Source of the DNA: Rubinisphaera margarita
GTDB lineage: Bacteria > Planctomycetota > Planctomycetia > Planctomycetales > Planctomycetaceae
Length of the DNA stretch: 64,000 nt
Assembly: GCF_022267515.1 (NCBI RefSeq)
Contig: NZ_JAKFGB010000011.1
Span: forward strand, 1 to 64,000
Reading direction: 5' to 3'
The position numbers and the translations under genes were made by a program. Positions 55,976 through 64,000 of the stretch are shown here, piece after piece (the stretch's first letter is position 1; each line of letters opens with the position of its first letter). Below the pieces are notes generated by a model, which was not told where the DNA came from, did no database searches, and saw nothing but the letters and a program-made list of their open reading frames with translations.

Positions 55976-56220
55976 GGGAGTCACCTCCGTACTTGAGCTC
56001 GCTGCGCGAAGAGGCGCGGGCTGGCACGGCTTTCAATTCGTTTCAGTCATTCGGAACGGATTTGAATCCACGAGGCGTTGAGTCGCGAACATGTGGGATT
56101 CTCTGGTAGGCTGTGCGGAGCGCTCGGGGCGGGCAGACCGTCTGACATCAGGCTAATGCCCGCGTCGTGATCGCTGAGATCAACGGCCTCTGTTTCGATT
56201 GTAACGAGGAGCACTGTTTC

Positions 56221-57642
56221 GTGAACTGCCGAACTTCGACGATTCCGCTGATTGTCACTATCTTTTCTGTGCTGGCCATGGCCGTCGCACCATCGCGAGC
56301 CGCGGACTCGCCGCCCAACATCGTCCTCATTCTCTGCGACAACCTCGGTTACGGGGACATCGAACCGTTCGGCTCTGAAAAGCACCGCACACCGCATCTC
56401 AACCAGCTGACGAAGAACGGTCGGAAGTTCACCCACTTCTACTCCGCCAGCGGCGTCTGCACTCCGAGCCGGGCGGCGCTGATGACCGGGTGTTATCCCC
56501 AGCGGGTCGACATGGCGATTACCGATGGTGCGGTTCTGCGTCCTGTTTCGCCGATCGGGCTCAATCCACAGGAGTGGACGATCGCCGAACATATGCAGCA
56601 GGCCGGCTACTCGACCGCCGCGTTCGGGAAATGGCATCTCGGGGATCAGCCCCCGTTTCTTCCGACCAGTCAGGGTTTCGACCATTACGAAGGCATTCCC
56701 TACAGCGACGACATGACACCGCGCGAAGGTCAGATCTGGCCTCCACTGCCGTTGATGAAGAACACCGAAGTCGTTTCCGCTCCCGTCGACCGGAATCTGC
56801 TGACGCGGGATCTGAACCGGGCGGCCTGCGACTGGATTCGTGAGCATAAGGACGAGCCCTTTTTCGTCTACATGCCCGAATGTATGCCGGGCAGTACCCG
56901 GGCTCCCTTTGCCAGCGATGACTTTCGCGGCAAGTCGAAGAACGGCCCCTGGGGTGACTCGATCGAAGAACTTGACTGGTCCGTCGGGCAGGTTGTGAAA
57001 ACTCTCGAAGAGCTTGGGCTGACGGAAAAGACGCTGCTCATCTGGACGTCGGACAACGGCGCTCCCCGCCGCAATCCGGAACAGGGATCAAACGGCCCGC
57101 TCGGAGGCTGGGGCTACACGACGCATGAAGGGGGCCAGCGTGTCCCGTGCATCATGAGCTGGCCCGGCACCATCCCGGCCGGCACCGAATGTGATGAACT
57201 GACCACGATGATGGACTTCTACCCGACCTTCGTCGGCCTGAGCGGAGCTCCGCTCAAATCCGATGCCCGGCGGGATGGGCACGACATCCTGGGCCTGATG
57301 ACGGGCAAAGAGAACGAGAGCCCTTACGAGGCCTTCTATTACTACCAGATGGACCAACTCCAGGCCGTTCGAGCCGGCGAATGGAAACTCTTCCTGCCGA
57401 TCGAAACGCGTCCCCGGTCCGCCAACGATCGCACTCGCCAGCAGCCCGAACAGCTCTACAACGTGGCAAAAGATCCCGGCGAGACAAACGACGTTGCCGA
57501 TCAGCATCCCGAGATCGTGAAACGTCTGACTGCTCTCGCTGCCAAAGGCCGCAAGATGTTGGGCGATCGGGGCGAGCCGAGCGATCAGGTGCGGCCGCAC
57601 GGCATCTTCGAGAACCCTCAACCGATTCTGCTGCAGCGATGA
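56221..57642 (+). CDS. Secreted type I sulfatase
   Basis: 473 residues if translation begins at the GTG at 56221, which follows GAGGAG by nine bases and opens a signal peptide (STIPLIVTIFSVLAMAVA, then AxA). NIVLILCDNLGYGD is the metal-binding start, the formylglycine site is GVCTPSRAALMTG with canonical C-T-P-S-R, and TSDNGAPRR follows. It is a typical planctomycete arylsulfatase. Its stop codon overlaps the start of the kinase gene (ATGA), so expression is coupled to dgkA. Confidence 0.92.
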   Translation: MNCRTSTIPLIVTIFSVLAMAVAPSRAADSPPNIVLILCDNLGYGDIEPFGSEKHRTPHLNQLTKNGRKFTHFYSASGVCTPSRAALMTGCYPQRVDMAITDGAVLRPVSPIGLNPQEWTIAEHMQQAGYSTAAFGKWHLGDQPPFLPTSQGFDHYEGIPYSDDMTPREGQIWPPLPLMKNTEVVSAPVDRNLLTRDLNRAACDWIREHKDEPFFVYMPECMPGSTRAPFASDDFRGKSKNGPWGDSIEELDWSVGQVVKTLEELGLTEKTLLIWTSDNGAPRRNPEQGSNGPLGGWGYTTHEGGQRVPCIMSWPGTIPAGTECDELTTMMDFYPTFVGLSGAPLKSDARRDGHDILGLMTGKENESPYEAFYYYQMDQLQAVRAGEWKLFLPIETRPRSANDRTRQQPEQLYNVAKDPGETNDVADQHPEIVKRLTALAAKGRKMLGDRGEPSDQVRPHGIFENPQPILLQR

Positions 57643-58043
57643 CGACCGCCGATCCACAGCCCGGAGAGCCGCAGCGTCATCGACAGATCAGTCTGCCGGC
57701 GGCTTTCGGCTGTGCCTTCCGCGGCCTGACCGGAGCTTTGAAACGCGAACGCAACCTGAAAATCATGGTCGCGTTCGCGATTCCGGTATTCATTCTCGGA
57801 GCCGTGCTGACACTCGCCCCCTGGGAGTGGATCGTTCTCATCCTGACCATCGCCTTCGTCCTCGTCAGCGAACTCCTCAACACGGCTCTGGAACGTACCC
57901 TCGACCGCATCGGCCTCGAAGATCATCCCCTCACCGGAGAAGCCAAGGATATCGCCGCCGGCGCCGTTCTGTTGAGCTCAATGACAGCCGTGGTGATTGG
58001 GGTGATCATCTTCGGCCCGAAGTTGTTTGCCCTGCTCAAGTAG
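57639..58043 (+). CDS. dgkA: Diacylglycerol/undecaprenol kinase family membrane protein
   Basis: 134 residues, three membrane helices. GALKRERNLKIMVAFAIPVFILG, then ELLNTALERTLDRI with the conserved Glu-Asn-Glu motif, and GEAKDIAAGAVLL are the DgkA family hallmarks. It phosphorylates diacylglycerol or undecaprenol in the inner membrane. It overlaps the sulfatase stop codon by four bases, a surprising translational coupling between a secreted sulfatase and a lipid kinase. Confidence 0.87.
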   Translation: MTTADPQPGEPQRHRQISLPAAFGCAFRGLTGALKRERNLKIMVAFAIPVFILGAVLTLAPWEWIVLILTIAFVLVSELLNTALERTLDRIGLEDHPLTGEAKDIAAGAVLLSSMTAVVIGVIIFGPKLFALLK

Positions 58044-58062
58044 TAAAACGGAGTGTCTCGCT

Positions 58063-58482
58063 TTGGTTCGCTTTCAAGAACTCATCGACTGGTTCGGACA
58101 ACTTCCTGCGGATCATTCCTTGAGACATGAAACCGACAAAGTCGAGCGACTTCTGTTGAGTTGCGAAGACGTTCGCTACACGAAACTGAGCATGAGCCGA
58201 GACAGATATCTGGAAATCACCTCGTTGAAATCAGAAATGTTCCGGCAACGAACCGGAGTGACACTCAATGGTGTTCACGAACTCCTGGAGCAGTTGCGGC
58301 ATTCATGCTCCGAGACAGTCGTCATCTACACATTTTTAAACGACGAGATCGGAGTCGATATTGTCACGTCGGATCGGACCATCTTCGGGGCATTCTTCTC
58401 ACAACGGCGCGTCGTTAACGGAATGTCGACCGAAGTGGGCCAGAGTTTTCACCTCGATCGCAAATCGACGGAGGAGATTTAA
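58063..58482 (+). CDS. Hypothetical protein
   Basis: 139 residues if begun at the TTG at 58063 (LVRFQELIDWFGQL), where GGAG lies nine bases upstream; an upstream extension overlaps the dgkA gene and looks like read-through. It is a mixed alpha/beta acidic protein with no signal peptide and no recognised domain (YTFLNDEIGVDIVTSDRTIFGAFFSQRR near the end). Function unknown. Confidence 0.6.
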   Translation: MVRFQELIDWFGQLPADHSLRHETDKVERLLLSCEDVRYTKLSMSRDRYLEITSLKSEMFRQRTGVTLNGVHELLEQLRHSCSETVVIYTFLNDEIGVDIVTSDRTIFGAFFSQRRVVNGMSTEVGQSFHLDRKSTEEI

Positions 58483-58569
58483 AACTCAAGTGATCGAGAC
58501 AAATCAGTGCTGGCAGGGAGAACCGCTGGCATATCCCTGCACATTCGACGATCCACCTCACGACCACCC

Positions 58570-58612
<43 letters not shown>

Positions 58613-58630
58613 CCGACATAGTCCACTCCA

Positions 58631-58650
58631 GTAGGGTCCGCTGTGCGGAC
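58631..58650 (+). repeat. GTAG-headed REP-like hairpin
   Basis: GTAG, one G, then GTCCGC-TGT-GCGGAC. GTAG before a hairpin is the recognition layout of REP elements mobilised by RAYT transposases. Only one copy is in the window, and no RAYT gene. Confidence 0.5.
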
Positions 58651-58783
58651 GCGGAATGGACTCCCGGTCGCTGAAGAGGTCACTGTGCTCCAATTGGTTT
58701 TGAAACGTCCGATTGCAAACCACACTCCAGCAATTCCACGCCGTTCTCACAGCCACCTGCCGACGATGTCGGCACTGCGGACC

Positions 58784-59539
58784 TTACTTCTTCCGGCGGG
58801 CTTCGATGGCCTCGATTTTCTTCCGTTCCTTTTCGAGAACGTCTTCCGGAATCTCGGCCGGCGTGAAGTCGCCCGCTTTCACCTCTTCGTCAGCAGGGAT
58901 TTCCCGCATGCGAATGTTGCGGTACCAGACCGGATCGCCGTGATCCTGCAGCGACAGCTTGGCACCGCGAGCCGTGAGATCGCCGCCGCGACGTTTGAGC
59001 AGTTCGACATTCCAGGCCCACTGCGGATCAGTGTAGTCGAAGTCGATCACCTTTTCGCCGTTCAACCAGTGTTGAATGACGGTTCCCTTGCAGACAATCC
59101 GTCCCGTGTTCCATTCGCCAACCGGCTTGGTCGCGTCTTTGGAGGGGGCCATGCAGAAGTAGACCGAAGCGGCACTGGTCCGCGGGTTCTCGCCGTCGGC
59201 ATGTCGAGAGTTGTCGAGGATCTGATACTCGTACTGCGTCGGACGATAATAGACGCCGGAGTTGCTCTTGGGGCCGACCTTCCATTCGAATCGCAACTCG
59301 AAATCATCGGGGATCGATTCCTTCTGATAAACGAGACTGCCCCCTTTGCCCGAGCGGGTGATCACACCGTCTTCGACCTTCCAGTTGCCGGAGTGCTGCC
59401 AGCCTTCCAGATCCTCGCCATCGAACAGCAGTCGAAAGCCCTGCTGTTTTTCCCTGGCCGTGAGTTCATTCTGTTCAGCCGCGGCGGCGACAGATCCCAG
59501 CGACAGACACAACACGCTTAACGCAATGACGAATTTCAT
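58784..59539 (-). CDS. Secreted DUF1080 (3-keto-disaccharide hydrolase-type) protein
   Basis: 251 residues with a signal peptide (IALSVLCLSLGSVAAA). The fold is the concanavalin-like DUF1080: FRLLFDGEDLEGWQHSGNWKVEDGVITRSGKGG, FELRFEWKVGPKSNSGVYYRP and EYQILDN. Family members hydrolyse 3-keto-glycosides after oxidation by Gfo/Idh-type enzymes, as encoded at 49360. This member's own substrate is not known. It is divergent from the PQQ-propeller gene with an inverted repeat between. Confidence 0.9.
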   Translation of the reverse strand: MKFVIALSVLCLSLGSVAAAAEQNELTAREKQQGFRLLFDGEDLEGWQHSGNWKVEDGVITRSGKGGSLVYQKESIPDDFELRFEWKVGPKSNSGVYYRPTQYEYQILDNSRHADGENPRTSAASVYFCMAPSKDATKPVGEWNTGRIVCKGTVIQHWLNGEKVIDFDYTDPQWAWNVELLKRRGGDLTARGAKLSLQDHGDPVWYRNIRMREIPADEEVKAGDFTPAEIPEDVLEKERKKIEAIEARRKK

Positions 59540-59612
59540 GAGTCATCCTCGGAGAGTGTTTCCAATGAGAGCCGGACTGCGAAGGCAGCCAGAGGAATGT
59601 TCGCATCAATTC

Positions 59613-59630
59613 TGCCGGATATGTCCGGCA
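59613..59630. promoter_or_regulatory. Inverted repeat in divergent spacer
   Basis: TGCCGGA-TATG-TCCGGCA, seven paired bases around four, halfway between the starts of the DUF1080 and PQQ-propeller genes. It could be an operator shared by both or a hairpin. No protein candidate. Confidence 0.4.
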
Positions 59631-59758
59631 ATTTCCACCGGCTGCGATCGAAGCGATGTGAGCGGTAGAGTTCCGTGGAGCCGGACTGCCGGGTAAACTT
59701 CGGGCAGCGCTTTGTCCGCCCGCCTCACCTGGAATTGCCCACCCGATGGAGTTGCCCG

Positions 59759-61063
59759 ATGAAATGGACCACATTGCTGCTCATTCTGCTCGCCTCGTCC
59801 CCCACATTCGCTGCGGACTGGCCCCAATGGATGGGCCCGCAGCGAGATAACGTCTGGCGGGAATCGGGAATTGTCGAAGAGTTCGGCGACGAACCCCGCT
59901 ACGTCTGGAAGACCCCCATCGCCGGTGGTTATGCCGGTCCTTCGATTGCGAACGGTCGCGTGTATGTCACCGACTATGTGACGAAGGACAATGTCCAGGT
60001 CGCCAATTTCGAACGCGAGCTATTCACCGGCATCGAACGGGTGATGTGTCTCGACCAGAAGACCGGCAGGGAGCACTGGAAGCACGAATACCCCGTGCAA
60101 TACACAATGTCCTATCCGGCAGGGCCGCGTTGTACGCCCAATGTTCATGACGGCCACGTTTACACGCTCGGCGGCGAGGGCAATCTGATCTGCTTCAATG
60201 CGGACTCGGGAGACGTTGTCTGGTCGAAGAATCTCCCGGTCGAGTATGCCACAAAGACTCCGCTCTGGGGTTACGCGGCTCATCCGCTTATCGAGGGCGA
60301 CACGCTGATCACGCTGGCCGGCGGTCAGGGAAGCCTGGTCGTTGCTCTCGATCTGAAGACGGGGAACGAAGTCTGGCGTTCGCTGACCTCGAAAGAACAG
60401 GGATATGCTCCGCCGCGAATCATTCAGGCGGGCGGCAAGCGACAACTCGTTGTGGCTTATCCGGAAGGGTTGTCCGGACTCGATCCCGCGACCGGGAAGG
60501 AATACTGGACCACTCCCTATCAGGCCAACAACGGCTCGATCATCATGACTCCGGTTCACGCCGGCAACTACGTGTATGTCGGCGGCTTCAACAACAAGAA
60601 CCTGCTTGTCGAACTTGGAACAGACGAGCCAACCGCGAAAACGGTTTGGCGGGACCAGCCACGTCTGGCGATGAGCCCCGTCAACGTGCAACCGTTTCTA
60701 ACCGATGACAAAACGCTGATCGGCTTCGACCAGAGTGGCCAGATGCTCTGCCTCGATCTGCTGACGGGCGAACGCATCTGGCAGTCGACCGAGCCTTTGA
60801 ACATGTCCCGCCCCGTCAATTCGGGCACGGCGTTCATTGTGAAAAATGACGACCGTTTCTTTCTGTTCAACGAACAGGGAGAACTGATCATCGCCCGGTT
60901 GTCTCGCGAAGGATACGACGAAGTCGATTCCATGAAAGTCATCGAACCGACGAACCTCGCCTTCGGTCGCGATGTCGTTTGGAGTGCCCCTGCCTACGCA
61001 GACAAGTGCGCGTTCATTCGCAACGACAAGGAAATTGTCTGCGTCGATCTCTCTGCCCGTTAG
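59759..61063 (+). CDS. Secreted PQQ-type beta-propeller protein
   Basis: 434 residues from the ATG at 59759, which starts a signal peptide (MKWTTLLLILLASSPTFAADWPQWMGPQRDN). Propeller blades such as TGREHWKHEYP, SGDVVWSKNLP, TGNEVWRSLTS and TGERIWQST are PQQ-type repeats, similar to BamB and to the protein at 25539. No lipobox and no cytochrome motif. Role unknown; export is clear. Confidence 0.87.
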   Translation: MKWTTLLLILLASSPTFAADWPQWMGPQRDNVWRESGIVEEFGDEPRYVWKTPIAGGYAGPSIANGRVYVTDYVTKDNVQVANFERELFTGIERVMCLDQKTGREHWKHEYPVQYTMSYPAGPRCTPNVHDGHVYTLGGEGNLICFNADSGDVVWSKNLPVEYATKTPLWGYAAHPLIEGDTLITLAGGQGSLVVALDLKTGNEVWRSLTSKEQGYAPPRIIQAGGKRQLVVAYPEGLSGLDPATGKEYWTTPYQANNGSIIMTPVHAGNYVYVGGFNNKNLLVELGTDEPTAKTVWRDQPRLAMSPVNVQPFLTDDKTLIGFDQSGQMLCLDLLTGERIWQSTEPLNMSRPVNSGTAFIVKNDDRFFLFNEQGELIIARLSREGYDEVDSMKVIEPTNLAFGRDVVWSAPAYADKCAFIRNDKEIVCVDLSAR

Positions 61064-61135
61064 GCTTAACGGCGAGAGTTGAGATTCTCATTCTTCACAA
61101 GTACGATCACCCCTGCTCTTCGGAAAGCATGTTCA

Positions 61136-61209
<74 letters not shown>

Positions 61210-61236
61210 CTTCCCTCCTCCTGAATGGCCTGCCTG

Positions 61237-62043
61237 ATGAAATTTCTGTCGACTGCTCTGCTGACTCTCTCCCTGGTTCCCGCATCGAGTTTTGCGCAGA
61301 TGATCGTCGCCCATCGCGGGGCTTCGTTCGATGCACCGGAGAATACACTGGCCGCGTTCGAACTGGCCTGGGAGCAGAACGCCGATGCGATCGAGGGGGA
61401 CTTCTACGTCACGGCTGATCAGAAGATCGTCTGCATTCACGATAAAACCACGAAGCGGACGGCTGGCAGCGAACTGAAGGTAGCCGAGTCGACCTACGAG
61501 CAGCTGAAAGATCTCGATGTCGGACGATGGAAAGCCGACCGCTATGCCGGGGAACGAATTTCGCTGCTCGAAGATGTGTTGAAGGTCGTGCCTCAGGACA
61601 AGATCTTCCTGATCGAACTTAAGAGTGGGCCGGAGATCGTCGAACCGCTGACGAAGGTCCTGGAAAACTCGCCTGTGCCTCGCGAGAACCTGCGGATCAT
61701 CTGCTTCAACGATGACGTTGTCGCTCAATGCAAGAAGGCGATGCCGGACATCAAGGCGTTCTGGCTGACGTCCTTCAAACAGAAGGAAGACGACCAGACC
61801 TGGGCGCCGACCGCGGACGACATTCTGACGACCCTGAAACGCCTTAACTGCGACGGCGTCGACACCAAAGCCGAACGAGCCGTGGTGACGCAGAAGTTCG
61901 TCGATCAGATCAAGACCGCGGGGTACGAGTACCACGTCTGGACCGTCAACGATCCGACCGACGCAAAGTACTTCAGCAAGATCGGCGTCGACTCCATCAC
62001 GACCGACCGCCCGGAGTTCATCCGCGAGGCGATCCAGAAGTAA
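61237..62043 (+). CDS. glpQ: Secreted glycerophosphodiester phosphodiesterase
   Basis: 268 residues from the ATG at 61237 with a signal peptide (FLSTALLTLSLVPASSFA). GDPD TIM barrel: VAHRGASFDAPENTLAAFE holds the catalytic His-Arg and Glu-Asn-Thr, AIEGDFYVTADQKIVCIHD supplies the metal-ligand Glu/Asp and second His. It cleaves glycerophosphodiesters to glycerol-3-phosphate and an alcohol in the periplasm. Length is normal for the short family. Confidence 0.93.
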   Translation: MKFLSTALLTLSLVPASSFAQMIVAHRGASFDAPENTLAAFELAWEQNADAIEGDFYVTADQKIVCIHDKTTKRTAGSELKVAESTYEQLKDLDVGRWKADRYAGERISLLEDVLKVVPQDKIFLIELKSGPEIVEPLTKVLENSPVPRENLRIICFNDDVVAQCKKAMPDIKAFWLTSFKQKEDDQTWAPTADDILTTLKRLNCDGVDTKAERAVVTQKFVDQIKTAGYEYHVWTVNDPTDAKYFSKIGVDSITTDRPEFIREAIQK

Positions 62044-62057
62044 GTCATCCCCCAGCA

Positions 62058-62082
62058 GGCGGCGGCGCAGCCGTCGGAGAAG
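62058..62082 (+). repeat. Partial double-hairpin element, copy F
   Basis: Only the second half is clear: hairpin CGGC-GCA-GCCG and tail TCGGAGAA, nearly identical to the same part of copy D. The first hairpin is missing or degraded. It is inverted relative to copy D, 87 bases away. Confidence 0.6.
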
Positions 62083-62168
62083 TGGGCTTTGACGAGGCTT
62101 GCTCCGGGAAGCGTACCTCGCCCTCGCAATCAGCGAGAACCCGCGAGTTGAGGCGAGCGACAGCAGCG

Positions 62169-62216
62169 TTCTCCTACGGCTGCGCCGCCCTGATAGCCGA
62201 GCTATCAGGGCCACCC
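62169..62216 (-). repeat. Double-hairpin intergenic element, copy D
   Basis: On the minus strand: head GGGTGGC, first hairpin CCCTGATAGC-TCG-GCTATCAGGG, second hairpin CGGC-GCA-GCCG, tail TAGGAGAA. Its first hairpin is identical to that of copy B. Confidence 0.75.
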
Positions 62217-62345
62217 ATAAGATAGCGTCTTGCATAAACCTGCGAGAATTGGCAGCGAACGAGGAATTCGACGGGGTCTCGCTCAAGAGCCCTCGCTGAC
62301 GCTTCGCGTTGGGATTGGACGTGAAGCACTCTCCACCACAGTGGA

Positions 62346-63260
62346 CTACGCTCCCTTTTCCTGCTTCTCGCGTTGTTTCTCGGCCTGATACTGGGCTTCC
62401 ATCTCGACGAGCGTCGCCTTATCGATCGACATCCCGTTGCGGGCGAGGCCGGTTTCGATGGCACGGAAGCGGCGTTTGAATTTCGCGTTGGTCTTCCGCA
62501 GAGCTTCTTCCGGATTTAACTTCCAGCGACGCGCGATGTTCGCGAGCACGAACAGGACATCGCCGAGCTCTTCCTCGGCTCGCTGGCGGCGGGCTTCGTC
62601 TTCAATCGGAACATCATGCGTGTGCTCGGCATCGATGGAGATCTCCATCGTCTCCGACGGTTCGGCTTCGTAAAGTTCATCCCGCAGTTCGTCGAGTTCT
62701 TCCTGCAGTTTGCTGAAGAGCATATCGCGATGCGGGAAGTCGTACCCGACGCGGGCCGCTTTGTCCTGCAGTCGTGCAGCCGCGGCTAGAGCGGGCAAGT
62801 CCTGCGGAAGACCGTCGAGCTTCGATTCGCGTTTCGGCTTGCCTTCCGCCTGCTTGATTTTGTCCCAGGTCTGCTTCACCTGATCCGCGGTGTCGACCGA
62901 TTCCTCGCCAAAGACATGGGGATGCCGCCGGACCATTTTCTCTCGGAGGACGCGAACGACATCGATGATATTGAAGCGGTCTTCATCGGCTCCGATTTGT
63001 GCATCCAGAACGACCTGCAGCAGCACATCGCCGAGTTCTTCGACAATCGCCGCATCGTCTCCGGAGTCGATCGCTTCAAGCAGCTCGTAGGTTTCTTCGA
63101 GGGTAAACGGCTTGATGGTTTCCAGTGTCTGTTGACGATCCCAGGGGCAGCCCTCGGGGGAACGCAGATGGGCGATCACCTGGCAGAGCTGCCAGAATTC
63201 CTGTTGAACCTGGCTCTGATCTGGCGGATGGCCCATGGACCGATTGGATGGGGACGTCAT
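62346..63260 (-). CDS. mazG: Nucleoside triphosphate pyrophosphohydrolase MazG
   Basis: 304 residues from the ATG at 63258-63260 (GAGGAATCC directly upstream). Full-length, two MazG domains: the first with CPWDRQQTLETIKPFTLEETYELLEAI and EELGDVLLQVVLDAQ, the second with RAEEELGDVLFVLANIARRW. The E-E-x-x-E and E-x-x-D metal motifs are intact. It hydrolyses dNTPs and modified nucleotides to monophosphates as a house-cleaning enzyme. It converges on glpQ across the repeat-rich spacer. Confidence 0.94.
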   Translation of the reverse strand: MTSPSNRSMGHPPDQSQVQQEFWQLCQVIAHLRSPEGCPWDRQQTLETIKPFTLEETYELLEAIDSGDDAAIVEELGDVLLQVVLDAQIGADEDRFNIIDVVRVLREKMVRRHPHVFGEESVDTADQVKQTWDKIKQAEGKPKRESKLDGLPQDLPALAAAARLQDKAARVGYDFPHRDMLFSKLQEELDELRDELYEAEPSETMEISIDAEHTHDVPIEDEARRQRAEEELGDVLFVLANIARRWKLNPEEALRKTNAKFKRRFRAIETGLARNGMSIDKATLVEMEAQYQAEKQREKQEKGA

Positions 63261-63394
63261 AGGATTCCTCGTATGAGTTCCGCCGGTTTCAGTGAAATCG
63301 GGCGGAGGATGATTTGCGGAGCAGACGCGACTATACTGAAGTCTGCTCGTGCATCTCAACGCACCACTTCCCCGAAGATTCGAGGAGTCTAATC

Positions 63395-63928
63395 GTGTTC
63401 AGGTTCTCTGCACTGTTGCTCGCTGCCTGCTTGTTCGCTCCCTCCGCCGCCGGCGTCTGCTTCGCCGATGACGGGAAAGAAGGCCCGAAGGTGTCCCGGC
63501 AGGAAGCCGAGCAGGCTTTCGTCGAACAGCTTTCCAATGTTGCCCTTGTCGGCTACTTCTCGGTTGAAGGAGCGAATGACGGGAACAACAAGCCGGAACG
63601 CTACGAGATCCGTAAGATCAACAAGGTCAACGAATCGACGTGGATGTTTCAGACCCGCATCAAGTACGGACAGGTCGATGCCACCGTGCCGCTGCTGATC
63701 CCGGTTGAATGGGCCGGAGACACGCCGATGGTCTCTCTCACCGATTTCACCATTCCCGGAATGGGAACGTTCACCTGCCGCGTGCTCTTTCACGAAGATC
63801 GCTACGCCGGCACATGGCAGCACGGCGAGAACGGCGGTCATATGTGGGGGACAATCGAAAAGCTCCCTGAACAGCAGGACGAGAACACCGGCAACCGCCG
63901 CAGCCGGGATGGTTCGAAGAGCAAGTAG
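63395..63928 (+). CDS. Secreted protein of unknown function
   Basis: 177 residues from the GTG at 63395, with GAGGAG eight bases upstream and a signal peptide (FRFSALLLAACLFAPSAAGVCFA). A beta-rich body (EQAFVEQLSNVALVGYFSVEGAN, ERYEIRKINKVNESTWMFQTRIKYG, FTCRVLFHEDRYAGTWQHGENGGHMWG) has no motif I recognise; similar small exported proteins are common in planctomycetes. The C-terminus is polar (EQQDENTGNRRSRD). It is divergent from mazG. Confidence 0.78.
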   Translation: MFRFSALLLAACLFAPSAAGVCFADDGKEGPKVSRQEAEQAFVEQLSNVALVGYFSVEGANDGNNKPERYEIRKINKVNESTWMFQTRIKYGQVDATVPLLIPVEWAGDTPMVSLTDFTIPGMGTFTCRVLFHEDRYAGTWQHGENGGHMWGTIEKLPEQQDENTGNRRSRDGSKSK

Positions 63929-64000
63929 GTTCACTCCGGTAGCAAAACGTCGATTCGCCCCCTTCACCGAAGCGGGCGATACTCACATTGCACAGCAGGG

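Larger units (their letters stand above)
62044..62345. other. 302-base convergent spacer packed with repeats
   Basis: Lies between the glpQ and mazG stops. Holds a partial double-hairpin copy F at 62058-62082, full copy D at 62169-62216, and a further palindrome ACGCTTCGCGT at 62299-62309. No gene seen. Confidence 0.6.

Overview
The window is 64 kb of a planctomycete-type chromosome. This is judged from content, not from a database search. It carries four secreted sulfatases, a DUF1501 protein, a PVC-type CxxCH cytochrome with HEAT repeats, a DUF1080 protein, PQQ-type and NHL propellers, LRR lipoproteins and Tat-exported Gfo/Idh enzymes. Base composition is moderately GC-rich, intergenic spacers are long, and rpsL-rpsG stand apart from fusA/tuf. 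I saw no transposase, prophage or CRISPR array.

Layout. 0.3-3.5 kb: DUF1501 protein, CheY-like receiver and a sigma-70 factor. 3.7-6.3 kb: a MerR/CarH-like regulator whose B12-ligand residues look lost, next to a phytoene-desaturase-like FAD enzyme. 6.5-8.3 kb: LRR protein and coproheme decarboxylase (HemQ). 8.5-9.9 kb: sulfatase; then tRNA-Leu(CAA). 10.3-23.0 kb: a leftward catabolic locus reading GntR regulator, AraB-like kinase, fucose-isomerase-like protein, sodium/solute symporter, DHDPS/NAL-family aldolase, FG-GAP protein, iduronate-sulfatase-like protein and a sulfatase-sialidase fusion. Several of these genes overlap, and the whole suggests import and breakdown of a sulfated glycan. 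23.2-25.4 kb: HNH nuclease with a small overlapping partner, CbiX and rpsG/rpsL. 25.5-31.2 kb: PQQ propeller, type II NADH dehydrogenase, endonuclease IV and an HD-GYP protein. 31.6-37.4 kb: BON protein, then an esterase/CxxCH-cytochrome/Nudix operon. 37.6-43.6 kb: esterase, GH71/99-like protein, a HAD phosphatase broken by one in-frame stop, ceramidase-like protein, an HEAGH protein and an NHL protein. 43.7-49.2 kb: DUF2892 protein and a run of membrane-anchored oxidoreductases (SDR, SRPBCC, Zn-ADH, SDR). 49.4-64 kb: Gfo/Idh, LRR lipoprotein, acetyl-CoA synthetase, esterase, sulfatase-dgkA, DUF1080, PQQ propeller, tRNA(CAU), glycerophosphodiesterase, MazG and a secreted protein.

The most unusual signal is in the spacers. 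A roughly 45-base double-hairpin element occurs five times, plus one partial copy. Its head, second-hairpin loop (GNA) and purine-rich tail are conserved, while the first stem differs in sequence yet stays perfectly self-complementary. A second set of hairpins shares the head GGGTGCCA. Together they look like REP/BIME-type structured DNA or RNA elements whose stems are under structural rather than sequence constraint.
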